This document shows positions 30,720 to 40,615 of a stretch of DNA of 64,000 nucleotides, piece after piece. The DNA is taken from NCBI GenBank assembly GCA_024278275.1, contig JAJRTN010000118.1, positions 24,263 to 88,262 of the forward strand, in the 5' to 3' direction. This stretch comes from Candidatus Hydrogenedentota bacterium. GTDB taxonomy: Bacteria > Hydrogenedentota > Hydrogenedentia > Hydrogenedentales > JAJRTN01. Each line of letters starts with the position of its first letter. Position 1 is the first letter of the stretch. The notes below the pieces were generated by a model. That model did not search any database. It had not been told where the DNA came from and was given only the letters and a program-made list of their open reading frames with translations. The position numbers and the translations under genes were made by a program.

Positions 30720-32171
30720 ATGAAATTACGATGGGCGGGAGCGATGGCCTGGGGCCTCAGCGCGATGGGGCTGTTGGCCTGTGTGGCGGGTCTGCGGGCC
30801 ATCGCGCCCCGCTTCACCTATGGAAGCGAGATGACGGAGCGGCCCATCGTCTGGCTGACCGCCCTGCTCATGGCGGGGGCACTGCCCTATCTTTACGCCG
30901 TCTTCCTCGCCCGGCGCTTCGGCGAGGGACGGGGACGCCTCGCCGTCATCATTGCCGTGGGCCTCGCGCTGCGCCTGCTCATGGCCCCCGCCCAGCCCAT
31001 GCTGGAGGATGATTTCTACCGATACCTCTGGGACGGCGCCATGGTGTCCCACGGCTACAATCCTTTTGTCCATATTCCCGAGGAAGTCCAGGAGGGCGCC
31101 GAGGGCGTGCCGCCGGAACTCGTCGCGCTTGGGGCTGAGGCCGGAATCATCCTCGAAAGGGTGAACCATCCCCACCTGGCAACCATCTACCCCACCGTGG
31201 CCCAGGCCGCTTTCGCCGCGGCGCATTGGCTGCGCCCCTGGAGCCTGGCGGCCTGGAAGCTGGTGCTGTTCTACTTCGATGCTGTCACGCTGGCGCTGCT
31301 GCTGCTCCTCCTCCGTCAATTCAAGCTGCCCCTGGCGCTGTGCGTGATCTATTGGTGGAACCCCTTGCTCATCAAGGAAACCTACAACAGCGCCCACATG
31401 GATGTGCTTATCCTCCCCCCGTTGATGGGGGCACTGCTCCTCTCCGCGCGGCAACGTCCCGTGGGGGCCATGGTGTGCCTGGCCCTGGCGGTCTGCACGA
31501 AGTTGTGGCCCGTCCTTCTCGCGCCCCTGCTGCTCTGGAAATACCGCCACGCCCCCAAACGCTGGGTCCCGGCGCTGCTTGTCTTTGCCTTCCTGACCGC
31601 CGGGCTGTTATGGCCGCTTTATGCCGCGCATGAGCTGGGCGACGACAGCGGTATCGTGGCGTACAGCGAGTCCTGGGAGATGAACGACGCTCTGTACATG
31701 GTCCTGCCGTGGAGCGCGGAACGGTTGTCGGGGCTCTTTGGGGCGCGCCCCACGAAGGAACAACTTCATCTCATCGCACGGGGGACCATCCTGCTGCTCC
31801 TCGGGGGCCTGGTGCTCTGGGTCACCATCCGCCACGGCGATGACGCCCGCTCGCGGTGCGGCGCCGCGCTGGCCGTGGTGGCCGCCCTGTATCTCATCAG
31901 CCCGACCCAGTATCCGTGGTATTCCCTTTGGCTGCTGCCCCTGCTCACCGTGCGTCCCACCTGGTCCCTTCTGGGGTTTACCCTCACCTTACCGCTCTAC
32001 TATCTCAAGTTCCACTACGCCGCGCGCGACAACGTCGATTTCTTCCACTATCGCGTCGTGTGGATCGAACACGGGCCTGTTCTGCTGCTTCTGGCGGTGG
32101 AGCTGGCCCTCCAGGCAAGGCGCGGACGCACACGGACACTCACGGACCGGCACGGACAACCGGCGGGCTGA
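30720..32171 (+). CDS. Polytopic membrane glycosyltransferase (GT-C/GT87-like)
   Basis: This 483-residue protein has about eleven membrane helices. A periplasmic-loop motif, 'EDDFYRYLWDGAM', resembles the acidic catalytic loop of GT-C enzymes that use polyprenyl-phosphate sugars. 'YNPFVHIP' and 'HPHLATIYP' occur nearby, also as in mannosyltransferase-like GT87 proteins. The acceptor is unknown; lipid or cell-envelope glycans are likely. It starts 10 bases after bshB1, so it may be co-transcribed with the bacillithiol genes without sharing the pathway. Confidence 0.78.
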   Translation: MKLRWAGAMAWGLSAMGLLACVAGLRAIAPRFTYGSEMTERPIVWLTALLMAGALPYLYAVFLARRFGEGRGRLAVIIAVGLALRLLMAPAQPMLEDDFYRYLWDGAMVSHGYNPFVHIPEEVQEGAEGVPPELVALGAEAGIILERVNHPHLATIYPTVAQAAFAAAHWLRPWSLAAWKLVLFYFDAVTLALLLLLLRQFKLPLALCVIYWWNPLLIKETYNSAHMDVLILPPLMGALLLSARQRPVGAMVCLALAVCTKLWPVLLAPLLLWKYRHAPKRWVPALLVFAFLTAGLLWPLYAAHELGDDSGIVAYSESWEMNDALYMVLPWSAERLSGLFGARPTKEQLHLIARGTILLLLGGLVLWVTIRHGDDARSRCGAALAVVAALYLISPTQYPWYSLWLLPLLTVRPTWSLLGFTLTLPLYYLKFHYAARDNVDFFHYRVVWIEHGPVLLLLAVELALQARRGRTRTLTDRHGQPAG

Positions 32172-32300
32172 TTTTTCCTTGGCCGTGTTGGTCCGTGTTT
32201 GACCATGAGCCGCCCGGCTTTCACGCACCCGCCGCACAAAGGTACAATAGCCACTGGCAGCCGTTCCCCTTGTCCCCTCTCACCACAGGAGTATTCCCCC

Positions 32301-33617
32301 TTGTCCCGATCTTGGAACGACATCCCTTTCGCGCCCCGCCGCATGCCTTTCTTCTATGGCTGGGTCGTTGTGGCCGTGGGTACCGTGGGCACCGTGGCCA
32401 GCATCCCCGGTCAGACCATGGGCGTGGGGGTGTTCAATGATTACCTCACGGATGTCCTCGGCCTCAACGCCACCTGGTTGAGCGGCGCTTATGCCGCGGG
32501 CACCATCACCAGCAGCTTCTGTCTGCCCTTCGCGGGCAATCTCCTTGACCGGTTCGGCGCGCGCGCCATGGTCGTCTTCGCCTCGGCGGGCTTGGGGCTG
32601 AGCATGTTGCTCCTGTCCCAATGTGACACCATCGCCGGTTTTGGCGGCCCGCCCTCCTTCGCCGCCGCCGTCATCACCATCGGTCTGTGTTTCCTTGCCA
32701 TGCGCTTCTTCGGCCAGGGCTGCCAGACCATGGTGCCGCGCGTCATGATCGGCCGCTGGTTCGAACGGCGGCGTGGCCTCGCCACCGGCGTGGCGGGCGT
32801 GTTCACGGCCTTCGCCTTCACCAGCGGCACCTACGTGTTGAATCGCCTGGTACACATGATCGGATGGCGCGGCACCTGCCTCGTCCTGGCCGTGGGTGTG
32901 GGCATCGGCATGAGTCTCCTCGGCTGGCTGCTTTACCGCGACAATCCCGAAGCCTGCGGTCTGCGTCCCGATGGGGATGAGGAAGGCAGTCCCCACGCCG
33001 CCGTCACGGCCTCGGACACGCCCCCGCGGGAATTCACCCGCGCCGAAGCGGTCCGCACCGTGGCCTTCTGGGCCTACTCCCTCGCCCCCGCCAGCCATGG
33101 TCTCGTGTCCACGGCCTTCTTTTTCCACCTGAGCGCCATCGGCGCGGAACACGATATTTCCCGCGCCGAGATCTACGAACTGGTCCTCTACTTCCCTCTT
33201 TTCAGTGTCACCGCCAACCTGACCGCCGCCTGGCTCAGCGACCGTATCAGCATGCGCTATCTTTTCTTCTCGCTCCTCATCGCCGAAACCGCGGGCACCC
33301 TGGGAATGGTTTTCCTCGGATCGACTGTCGGCCTTTGGATGCTCGTGGCAGGCTATGGCACCGCGGGCGGGATCTTCGTTGTCCTGCTTACCGTGGCTTT
33401 TCCCCAATTCTTCGGTCGCGCCCACCTGGGCGCCATCGCCGGACTTAACACCTCCGTGATGGTTTTCGCCAGCGCCATCGGTCCCATTCTCTTCGCCCTG
33501 GGCCGCAACATCACCGGCGACTTCAGGGCCGTCACCATCGCCTGCGCCCTCATGCCCCCGGCCATCGCCCTGCTCGGGATTTGGGCGAAGCACCCGCAGC
33601 GATTGGCACGAACATAA
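32301..33617 (+). CDS. MFS transporter
   Basis: This 438-residue major facilitator superfamily protein has about twelve membrane helices. Motif A-like residues occur after helix 2 ('GNLLDRFGARAM') and in the second half ('LSDRISMRYLF'). It resembles the oxalate/formate or monocarboxylate antiporter branch ('FYGWVVVAVGTVG' start), but the substrate is unknown. I prefer the TTG at 32301 because AGGAG lies 9 bases upstream. Upstream ATG codons give a polar, non-family N-terminus, and the ATG at 32343 would be the conservative choice. Confidence 0.82.
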   Translation: MSRSWNDIPFAPRRMPFFYGWVVVAVGTVGTVASIPGQTMGVGVFNDYLTDVLGLNATWLSGAYAAGTITSSFCLPFAGNLLDRFGARAMVVFASAGLGLSMLLLSQCDTIAGFGGPPSFAAAVITIGLCFLAMRFFGQGCQTMVPRVMIGRWFERRRGLATGVAGVFTAFAFTSGTYVLNRLVHMIGWRGTCLVLAVGVGIGMSLLGWLLYRDNPEACGLRPDGDEEGSPHAAVTASDTPPREFTRAEAVRTVAFWAYSLAPASHGLVSTAFFFHLSAIGAEHDISRAEIYELVLYFPLFSVTANLTAAWLSDRISMRYLFFSLLIAETAGTLGMVFLGSTVGLWMLVAGYGTAGGIFVVLLTVAFPQFFGRAHLGAIAGLNTSVMVFASAIGPILFALGRNITGDFRAVTIACALMPPAIALLGIWAKHPQRLART

Positions 33618-33727
33618 ACCGAAGATTCCCGCGCCAATCACCGGGCAACGTTTTGTTTGACACCACGGGCAAGACCCCCAAAAAACCGGCACATGCCATG
33701 GGAAATTGGCAACACAACACCCCCCTT

Positions 33728-33736
33728 TGCTACAAT
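33728..33736 (+). promoter_or_regulatory. Extended -10 of tRNA-Ser promoter
   Basis: TGC-TACAAT is 13 bases upstream of the tRNA 5' end. A TTGGCA lies 19 bases before it, a poor spacing, so the extended -10 is the stronger evidence. Confidence 0.5.
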
Positions 33737-33749
33737 TCACGCTCCATGC

Positions 33750-33840
<91 letters not shown>

Positions 33841-33947
33841 CCCGCTGTTCTGCCCGGCCCCTGTTGCATCCCCCCATGGCCCGCCAAAGGGGACAGCGCC
33901 ATGCCCACGTTCGACAGGCCAGGGCACCCTGTCCTTCAGGCAACCAT

Positions 33948-35468
33948 TCAAAAAATGCCGCGATTGTCCCGCGCGTGATTGCGCAGGTGTTCGGGGGGGA
34001 CCTGCACGTTCAGGCGGCCCAGATCAACCGCCTCGAAGTCGGGAATACTGTCGACGTGGTCGAGAAAACGCTTTCGCTCATCGGGCGGAACCAGGCCCTC
34101 CGTCAGGTGATTGAACTTGCGTATGTAATCTTCCCGTTCGTAGGGATGTTCGCCGAGGGAGTGGGCGTCGGCGATGGTTTTCTCGTCCCAGATCTCCTGG
34201 CCGTCTTTCATGCGAATCTTGACGCGGCCCCCGAAGGCCTTTTCGCCGGGATCGCTGGAATGGAAACGGCGCGTCCAGTTCTCGTCCTCCACCGTGCGGA
34301 TCTTGTGCCATAATTCCACCGTGTCGGGCCGGGATGCTCGTTCATCGGCATAGCTGGCATGGTGATGCCAGATCCCGTCCTGCAAGGCCACGGCGAAAAC
34401 GTACATGATACTTTGTTCGAGGGCTCTGCGGCTGGCGCGGGGATTCAGTTTTTCAGGGTCTTCCGCGCCCGAACCGATACGCCGGTGGGTGGAGCGGCTG
34501 GTGTGGATGACGATCTCCTCGATATCGCGCAGGTGCGGAATCTTTTGGCGCACGCTGAAGGCCAGGTCAATCAGGGCCTGGCTCTGGTACTCGGCGGCGT
34601 GTTCCTTGGTGTAAGACTCCAGAATGGCACGGCAGGGTTCGCCGGGTTCGGGCAAGGAGACATGATAGGCCACGCCCGGGCCGGCCAGGAGCCGCTCCAA
34701 GACGCCGTCCTCGCCTTCGTAAATCGGTGAGGGCCCTTTCTCGCCCCGCATGGCGCGATCCACGCACTCCATGGCCAGCTTGGCGCAATGGGCGGGCGCA
34801 TAGGTCTTCCAACTGGACATGGAGCCGCGTCGCGCCTGCCGGGTGGTGAAGCTCACGTGAACCGCCTGCTGCACCGCCTGGTAGATGGTTTCCACGTCGA
34901 GTCCGAGCAATGCGCCGATGCCGGCGGCCTGGCCCGGACAGAGGTGGGCGATATGGTCAATGCCGTGCTCATGCAGACAGATACCTCTCACCAGCGCGAT
35001 GTGGACTTCGTAGGCCACCAGGATGCCCCGGATGAGGTCCTCGCCGCTAAGCCCGTGACTGTTGCCGCATTGCTGGGCCACGGCCAGCACGGCGGGGATA
35101 TTGTCGGCGGGGTGCGCGTAATCGGCACCGAGGAAGGTGTCGTGCATGTCGAGTTCGCGGACGGCCGCACAATTGGCATAAGCGGCCCATTCCGCCTCCA
35201 CGGTGGTCTCGCCGGGCATGCCGAAAAGAGTGGCGCCGCCGGTGCGCGGGTGACACAAGGCCTGGCTGCGGGCATTGGCCACCGGGAGCTGGTTGATGCC
35301 GCCGATGGCCACGGCGGCATTGTCGATAATACGGTTGACGACCATCTCGCGGGCATGGGAATCGACGGGAGGCCGGTCCGCGGCCACCCGGGCAATGCAA
35401 TGGGCCAGTTCCATTTCCCTGTCCGGCGTATCCCCGGGCGCTTGAACCTTGACTTCATGCGTTTCCAT
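33948..35468 (-). CDS. prpD: MmgE/PrpD family protein, 2-methylcitrate dehydratase-like
   Basis: This 506-residue protein of the MmgE/PrpD superfamily may dehydrate 2-methylcitrate (propionate catabolism) or a related acid. 'IDNAAVAIGGINQLPVANARSQAL' (key residues), 'ELDMHDTFLGADYAHPADNIPAVLAV', 'GIDHIAHLCPGQAAGIGALLGLD' and the C-terminal domain from about residue 290 follow E. coli PrpD closely. No prpB, prpC or acnD is nearby, so the exact substrate is uncertain. The next gene on the same strand is a sugar-isomerase-like pseudogene. Confidence 0.82.
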   Translation of the reverse strand: METHEVKVQAPGDTPDREMELAHCIARVAADRPPVDSHAREMVVNRIIDNAAVAIGGINQLPVANARSQALCHPRTGGATLFGMPGETTVEAEWAAYANCAAVRELDMHDTFLGADYAHPADNIPAVLAVAQQCGNSHGLSGEDLIRGILVAYEVHIALVRGICLHEHGIDHIAHLCPGQAAGIGALLGLDVETIYQAVQQAVHVSFTTRQARRGSMSSWKTYAPAHCAKLAMECVDRAMRGEKGPSPIYEGEDGVLERLLAGPGVAYHVSLPEPGEPCRAILESYTKEHAAEYQSQALIDLAFSVRQKIPHLRDIEEIVIHTSRSTHRRIGSGAEDPEKLNPRASRRALEQSIMYVFAVALQDGIWHHHASYADERASRPDTVELWHKIRTVEDENWTRRFHSSDPGEKAFGGRVKIRMKDGQEIWDEKTIADAHSLGEHPYEREDYIRKFNHLTEGLVPPDERKRFLDHVDSIPDFEAVDLGRLNVQVPPEHLRNHARDNRGIF

Positions 35469-35502
35469 GTACTTCTCCCGAGCGCAAGGCCAGCGGCGGT
35501 TC

Positions 35503-36348
35503 CTATCCTCGAACCTCCTCGATCAGCCTCATCAAACGCCTTCCATATTCGGTGTATGTTTCATAAAGTTGCGCGGCGTTATCGGCTTTTTGACCGGTGT
35601 GAATGATGGCCGCGAGGTGGGGCTCGATGGAAAACCCGCCATCGTAGCCCGTGGCCAATAGATCCGCGATGATTTCCCGAACATGTCCCTCGCCCTCACC
35701 GCAGTAGCAGTACTCGTCCTCGCCATCCACCACCTTGATATCCTTGACATGAACATACACGATGGATTCGCGGACAGTTTTATAATAGTCCCACGCATCC
35801 TGACGATAGCTCACCGGATTGCCCGTATCGAAGACCACCTTCAGAGCCGGACTGTCCACCTCGCCGAGAAGAATGTTGCTGTTTTCCGCCGAGAGCCCGC
35901 CCCAACCGCTGCAATTCTCATGGACGAGGGTGATGCCCCCATCCTCGGCCATTTTGGCGAGGCTTTTCACGCGCCTGATGGCCTCCCGCCGCCATTCCCC
36001 TTCGGACAGGGGATTCTCCTTGTCGTTCGGGTAGCTCATGATGCGGATGAACTGTGTGCCGAAGCGTTGCATGCGCGGAATGGCCCGGGCGAGGTCGTCC
36101 ACGTCCACCCGCGCGTCGCAGGTGATGGGGCGCGCCCAGTTGGCGATGCCGCTGCCGAAGCACGACACCTTCATCCCCGCTTCGGTGACTTTGCCATGGA
36201 CCACGTCGAAGGCTTAATCGGAGAGTTCGGTGAGATTCGTGCCATCGATCAGGCGCAATTCAAGATACTCCCAACCCAGCTCACGGTGGGCTTTGATCTG
36301 CGTGTCGATGGCCTGGCCTGCTTCGTCGGAAATGCCGGAGAAAAACAT
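35503..36348 (-). pseudogene. TIM-barrel sugar isomerase/epimerase broken by an in-frame TAA
   Basis: Reading from the ATG at 36348 (ribosome site AAGGAAG) gives a normal xylose-isomerase-like start ('MFFSGISDEAGQAIDTQIKA', then 'LGWEYLELRLIDGTNLTELSD'). Codon 45 is TAA (36214-36216). The same frame then continues for 236 codons through 'MKVSCFGSGIANW', 'LVHENCSGWGG', 'KVVFDTGNP' and 'VYVHVKDIK', which are typical barrel and metal residues. Homologous proteins usually have an acidic residue at that point, so GAA to TAA is the simplest change. Restart at a GTG (36204) could yield only a fragment lacking strand 1. A sequencing error is the main alternative. Confidence 0.78.
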
Positions 36349-36526
36349 GGTGACTTCCTTCTCAATTCGTGGGAGGACAACATGACCTGGGCCATGAGGT
36401 TAGCACGAAAGGGCACGGCCGGGCCAGCCCGCGGGCGCCGGCCAGGCCACGGACTTTATGCAACTTGGGAGTTTACTCATCTCGAACATACCCGTGAGTG
36501 CTTTGAGTCCGGTGGCTTTACTGGCT

Positions 36527-37966
36527 TCAGCCAGGGGAGCGATGAGGGATCGCTGCGGCGGCTTGCTCCATTTGTCCGGGAGTCATCTCCCTCCTACGCC
36601 ACAGCCAAAAGAACAGTGCGGAACCATCCTCGAAGGCCATTCCCCCCTCGAACAGGGCGAACCAGGTATCGAAGGGGACGTAGACAAGCCGCATCGTTCT
36701 TGTGCGTTCGCCGAGTGATTGCCCGCCTCTTTCGTTCGCCAGTTCATCCAGGGAGTCCGGAAACCGGCCCCGCTCGCGTTGATATCGTTCGATGAGCAAT
36801 CCGGTCTTGACACGCTCCAAAAGGGCCAAGGCCGCGTCGTTCCTGAAGTAGAGAGCGTAAATGGAACTCGCGGAGTACTTGGTGCTGTGATACAAGACGG
36901 ATAGGTCGTCTGCCTCGGACATGATCTCAGACATCCGATTGAACTTTTGATCCCTCGGAAGACGCAATGCCTCAATAACGTTGGTGTACAAATTGACGAC
37001 CCCTTCCTGATCCCGGTTCGACAGCGGCGCGCAAAGCGGGCTTACCCACAGATAGTTCCGGGTTCCCCAGTAAAGCCCCCTGTCTTGAACCCATTCGGAG
37101 AGCGTCCTCCGCCGCCATGACTTTCGGTAATGAAGGAGCAACGCTAACTGGCTGCTGAGCGTTGTCCCCATGTCGGGAACGGCGCGTGTGGCCTCAACAG
37201 CCGCCAGCAGCGTGTCGTATTGCGTCAAGGTGAGTGAATCCCAAGTCGAAATCGAGTACAGCGCTTGTTCCGCAATTCTCACCCACTCACCGTGAAGCTC
37301 AAGGCCCGTGGGCAATGGAATGCCGGCCATAACGTCGGCGCCATGGAACAGGAGCGCAACATCACGAACCGCACGGGGCAGGTCGCTCTGCCGCACTGAA
37401 ACGCGCGCATCCGCCGCCAGGAGAAACGGCAGATTCAAGAGCGTAATCCGGTACTCATCCAGTTGACGCAGCTTGACCAAGCTCGTTTCCAGGTCAACAA
37501 TAATGACCGGTCCACCGCAAGGGAGAAGTTCATGCAGTCGCTGAATCAGCGACGCCCCCGCCCGAACGACCTGCCGATCCAGTGCGATAAGATTTTCTTC
37601 GGTGCTTGCCGTATCGACCGGCATGAACATCGGGGGAAACAAGAGGGCCATCTGTTTCTCCTTGAATGTCACCCAAAGGTCGTTACCGAAAAACACGCGG
37701 GCCTCTTCCAACAACGCCGCATAGGCGCGGACGCGGGCGAGTTCATCGGGACAGTCGCCTTCCACCGAAGGCGTCTCTTCCTCCACGGGGGTTTCGCGCA
37801 GTTGGCGGGCAAGTTCCCGGTGGTGTTCGAGGATGGGCGGAATCTCCACGCGGGCAACCGCCGCCAAGCGCCGTTGCTCCGTCAGGGTGCCCAGCACCGA
37901 CCAGGCGAATCCACCGGCCACGACAAACGACAAAGTGGTCAACGCGAATGTGTGACGCCGCTTCAC
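36527..37966 (-). CDS. Membrane-anchored hypothetical protein
   Basis: I do not recognise this 479-residue protein. One N-terminal membrane helix (about residues 7-27) anchors a large, mostly helical domain, predicted outside the cytoplasm. The C-terminal segment 'RYQRERGRFPDSLDELA' resembles the 'Y...GRYPDSLEEL' stretch found in type II pseudopilin-like and many planctomycete-type hypothetical proteins. No catalytic motif is visible. It is followed by the broken isomerase gene on the same strand at 180 bases. Confidence 0.7.
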   Translation of the reverse strand: MKRRHTFALTTLSFVVAGGFAWSVLGTLTEQRRLAAVARVEIPPILEHHRELARQLRETPVEEETPSVEGDCPDELARVRAYAALLEEARVFFGNDLWVTFKEKQMALLFPPMFMPVDTASTEENLIALDRQVVRAGASLIQRLHELLPCGGPVIIVDLETSLVKLRQLDEYRITLLNLPFLLAADARVSVRQSDLPRAVRDVALLFHGADVMAGIPLPTGLELHGEWVRIAEQALYSISTWDSLTLTQYDTLLAAVEATRAVPDMGTTLSSQLALLLHYRKSWRRRTLSEWVQDRGLYWGTRNYLWVSPLCAPLSNRDQEGVVNLYTNVIEALRLPRDQKFNRMSEIMSEADDLSVLYHSTKYSASSIYALYFRNDAALALLERVKTGLLIERYQRERGRFPDSLDELANERGGQSLGERTRTMRLVYVPFDTWFALFEGGMAFEDGSALFFWLWRRREMTPGQMEQAAAAIPHRSPG

Positions 37967-38038
37967 ATGTTATCCCTCGTGTTGTCATGGTCCCGGATCT
38001 CAATAAACGGGTCGAGACGGGCCGGGATTCTCTCGGGC

Positions 38039-38335
38039 TTAAGGCGTCGGTCGACGCTCATCGCTCATCGCCATGCACCGGCCTTCAGGCCCCGTGGCCA
38101 GATCAGGATGACGCAGCAGGTATTCCATCATCCACGTGTGACAGATGTCATAAGCGAACTTCTTGGTATTCGCCCTCAACGATGGTGTGGGCGCAACGAT
38201 TCTTGTCCTGACGAAGCTTGTCGAGGAAGCAAGAGCGATGGGCCAAACCGCAGTCCTTAGCCGGCCGGCGATGCCGCCCAACACGACGACCAGCAGGATG
38301 AGGCCGACCGCGATGAATGACATGAAAAAGGACAC
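38039..38335 (-). CDS. Small membrane protein, uncertain
   Basis: This is a possible 98-residue protein starting with GTG at 38335, with GGAGGAG 7 bases upstream. It has one hydrophobic helix ('MSFIAVGLILLVVVLGGIAG') and a basic, then polar tail with 'AYDICHTWMMEYLLRHPD'. No family is recognised. The ribosome site and helix favour a real gene, while the short length and the overlapping frames on the other strand leave doubt. It lies 72 bases before the larger membrane-anchored hypothetical. Confidence 0.4.
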   Translation of the reverse strand: MSFFMSFIAVGLILLVVVLGGIAGRLRTAVWPIALASSTSFVRTRIVAPTPSLRANTKKFAYDICHTWMMEYLLRHPDLATGPEGRCMAMSDERRPTP

Positions 38336-38493
38336 GGATTTCTCCTCCAGGCATTGGCAGCACGCCGCGCGGAACGCAGCCATACTACCGGGAACATCCC
38401 CACATTATTCAACCGCAAGGAATCGAGTTAAGGGCACTGAGTCTAAAATGGTGTTGCATGGCGCCGGCGCAAGTTCGATGGTTCATTCAATCG

Positions 38494-38532
38494 CCAAGAA
38501 AACAGCCGGGCGTTCCTGGTGGAACGCCCGGC
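38494..38532 (-). terminator. Intrinsic terminator of the cytochrome operon
   Basis: GCCGGGCGTTCC and its exact complement (38505-38516 and 38521-38532) form a 12-bp stem with loop TGGT. Reading the minus strand, TGTTTTCTT follows. It lies 35 bases after the 11-haem gene stop. Confidence 0.85.
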
Positions 38533-38566
38533 GCTTCTCTGCTGGATGTCAACACCGCGTCCGGGG

Positions 38567-40510
38567 TTACTCGTCTTCCGGGTCGGGGTTGGCGGGGGTG
38601 CCCATTTCGCGCTCCCACTGAAGGGGGTGGTGTTCGCGGAACTCCTTCTCCGTAATGTGCCCCGTGAGCCACGACCAGTTCATGGGATAGGCCGAAGGGT
38701 CGAAAGCGACGTGATACCAGTGCCAGATGATGATGGTGCCCGCGGCCAACCATGCCTCATAGTAGTGTATGAGGGCCGCCACGTCGAGCGCCAGTTTGGG
38801 GAAGTACTGCATGAAGTTTTCGGGGAACCACATGCAGAATCCCGTGACGATCATCACGAAAGAACCCCACCACAGGCCCCAGTATTCAAGCTTCTCGGCG
38901 TAGCTGTACCGGTCAAAGCGGGGCGGGGTGTGGTGCAGACCCACCACATACGCCAGGTTCGCGAAGATGTCTTTCACGTCCCGGAGGGTGATGATAAAGG
39001 CGACCACATCTTTTCGTGCCTGGCGGCTCACGATAACATAAATGATATTGCCCGCCGTGACGGCGATAAGGGCCACGGCCGCGATGCGGTGAACGAGACC
39101 GCGGACCTCAAGTCCCATATCCCCCCAGAACAGGAGCCTGGCCCACCAGGCGTCGGGATAGCGCAGGGCAAAACCCGACAGAACCAGCACGATGAAAGAG
39201 GTGGCCAACACCATGTGCCCCAGGATTTGCACCCCGTTGAAACGCCGGTAGGTGTCGGGGCGACTGGCCTTTTCGTGGGCGTATTTGCGCAATGCGCGTC
39301 GGATCATGAACAGGGCGTTATGTAATGCCATGCCGCCCAGGGTCAGCACGATAAGCCAGATATAAACGACCCGCACCAGGCCCAACACCCATTGATCGGG
39401 CGCGGTGGGCATGATATGTACCTTGCCGACGGCAAAGTTCTCGTTGGCGCTTTCATGACACTTACGGCAGGTCTCCACCCGGTTCGCGGGATTCACGCTG
39501 GAGTTGGGATCCTCCGGCGGCAGGATGTCATGTACGCCGTGACAGCTCGTGCAACTGGCCACCACATTGCTCCCCGCTACCCCGGCCATGCCGTGGAAGC
39601 TGTCCATGTAGCTCGCTTCGCGCATGGTTTCAATGCCGAACTTGGACATGATCCGCGTGTCGTTGTGGCACCGCGGGCAGGTGGATTCCGAGATTTGGGC
39701 CTTTGAGACGGGAGAGTCGGACTCGTCCCGGGGCGCGATGGCGTGTTCACCGTGACAATCGATGCAGGTGGGCGCATCCTGTACCCCCGCCGCCAGGGCC
39801 TGGCCGTGAATACTCTTGTCGTATTCGGCCAGCGTGTCGGCGTGACATTGGCCGCAGGTCTTCGGGATATTGGCCCGGTAAATGGGCGACTCAGGGTCTT
39901 GCAGGGGCAGGATTCGGTGTGTGCCGTGGCAGTCGTTGCAGGTGGCGGCCTCAAGATTGCCCCCTTCCCGCATGGCCTTGGAATGAACGCCCTTTAGGTA
40001 GCCCATGGTGGGATCGATCAATGGCATCATGTGGCGTTTAGCCAAATCGGCATCGTGATGACACTTGCCGCAGGTTTCGGGCAAGTTCAAAGGATAGGTG
40101 GATGACAGGGGATCACTGCCGGGCCGGATACCATGTTTACCATGGCAATCACCGCACCCTGTCACATCGCCGCCGCCATTGATCAGATCACGGCCATGAA
40201 CACTTTCGGCATACTCCTCCGGCTCCAGGTGACAGGTGCCGCAATCCACCGGCTCAAGATCCTCGGCGTGGGGAATATCAACAATGTCGGCATGACAGCT
40301 AATACAGCCATTCGGCTCGTGAATACCCGCGTCATACGTCTCTTTGTCTATATAAAGCGACACCACCCGCCCGTCGTCGAGGGTTTTGGTCAGGTCCGGT
40401 TCGCCATGGCAGAAAAAACATTCACTGTCTTCCTGTCCCCGGGCAGGTAGATTCGCGAACGGCAGCAGTCCAAGGACAACACACATCACAACAATACATC
40501 TCATACGCAT
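38567..40510 (-). CDS. Fused 11-haem cytochrome c / cytochrome b561 membrane protein
   Basis: This 647-residue electron-transfer protein has a signal peptide (to about residue 25). A periplasmic domain follows with eleven CxxCH haem-binding motifs (CFFCH, CISCH, CGTCH, CGDCH, CGKCH, CNDCH, CGQCH, CIDCH, CPRCH, CTSCH, CRKCH), ending near residue 365. The C-terminal part has about five membrane helices of cytochrome b561/formate dehydrogenase-gamma type with several helix histidines. A fusion of c and b haems suggests quinol oxidation in the inner membrane with delivery to periplasmic haems, as proposed for Geobacter CbcL. The N-terminal 100 residues closely match those of the upstream 19-haem protein. 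Its physiological acceptor is unknown. Confidence 0.9.
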   Translation of the reverse strand: MRMRCIVVMCVVLGLLPFANLPARGQEDSECFFCHGEPDLTKTLDDGRVVSLYIDKETYDAGIHEPNGCISCHADIVDIPHAEDLEPVDCGTCHLEPEEYAESVHGRDLINGGGDVTGCGDCHGKHGIRPGSDPLSSTYPLNLPETCGKCHHDADLAKRHMMPLIDPTMGYLKGVHSKAMREGGNLEAATCNDCHGTHRILPLQDPESPIYRANIPKTCGQCHADTLAEYDKSIHGQALAAGVQDAPTCIDCHGEHAIAPRDESDSPVSKAQISESTCPRCHNDTRIMSKFGIETMREASYMDSFHGMAGVAGSNVVASCTSCHGVHDILPPEDPNSSVNPANRVETCRKCHESANENFAVGKVHIMPTAPDQWVLGLVRVVYIWLIVLTLGGMALHNALFMIRRALRKYAHEKASRPDTYRRFNGVQILGHMVLATSFIVLVLSGFALRYPDAWWARLLFWGDMGLEVRGLVHRIAAVALIAVTAGNIIYVIVSRQARKDVVAFIITLRDVKDIFANLAYVVGLHHTPPRFDRYSYAEKLEYWGLWWGSFVMIVTGFCMWFPENFMQYFPKLALDVAALIHYYEAWLAAGTIIIWHWYHVAFDPSAYPMNWSWLTGHITEKEFREHHPLQWEREMGTPANPDPEDE

Positions 40511-40615
40511 TACGTAATCCTCTACTGACCCATGTCAACGCCAAGCCATACCTTTCATGGCGAGGCATTTCCTGCCATCCGCCTGAAACGTTCCAGGCCG
40601 TGCGGCAACTCCCTG

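Noticed and set aside
33841-33947. A second tRNA after tRNA-Ser
   Set aside because: No cloverleaf or T-loop sequence can be drawn in this gap.
36214-36216. Recoded stop (selenocysteine or pyrrolysine) in the isomerase gene
   Set aside because: The codon is TAA. Selenocysteine uses TGA and pyrrolysine TAG. A nonsense mutation or sequence error is simpler.
38163-38621. A 152-codon plus-strand gene
   Set aside because: It crosses the strong terminator hairpin of the cytochrome operon, has no ribosome site, and its product is featureless. The minus-strand small membrane protein is the better candidate.
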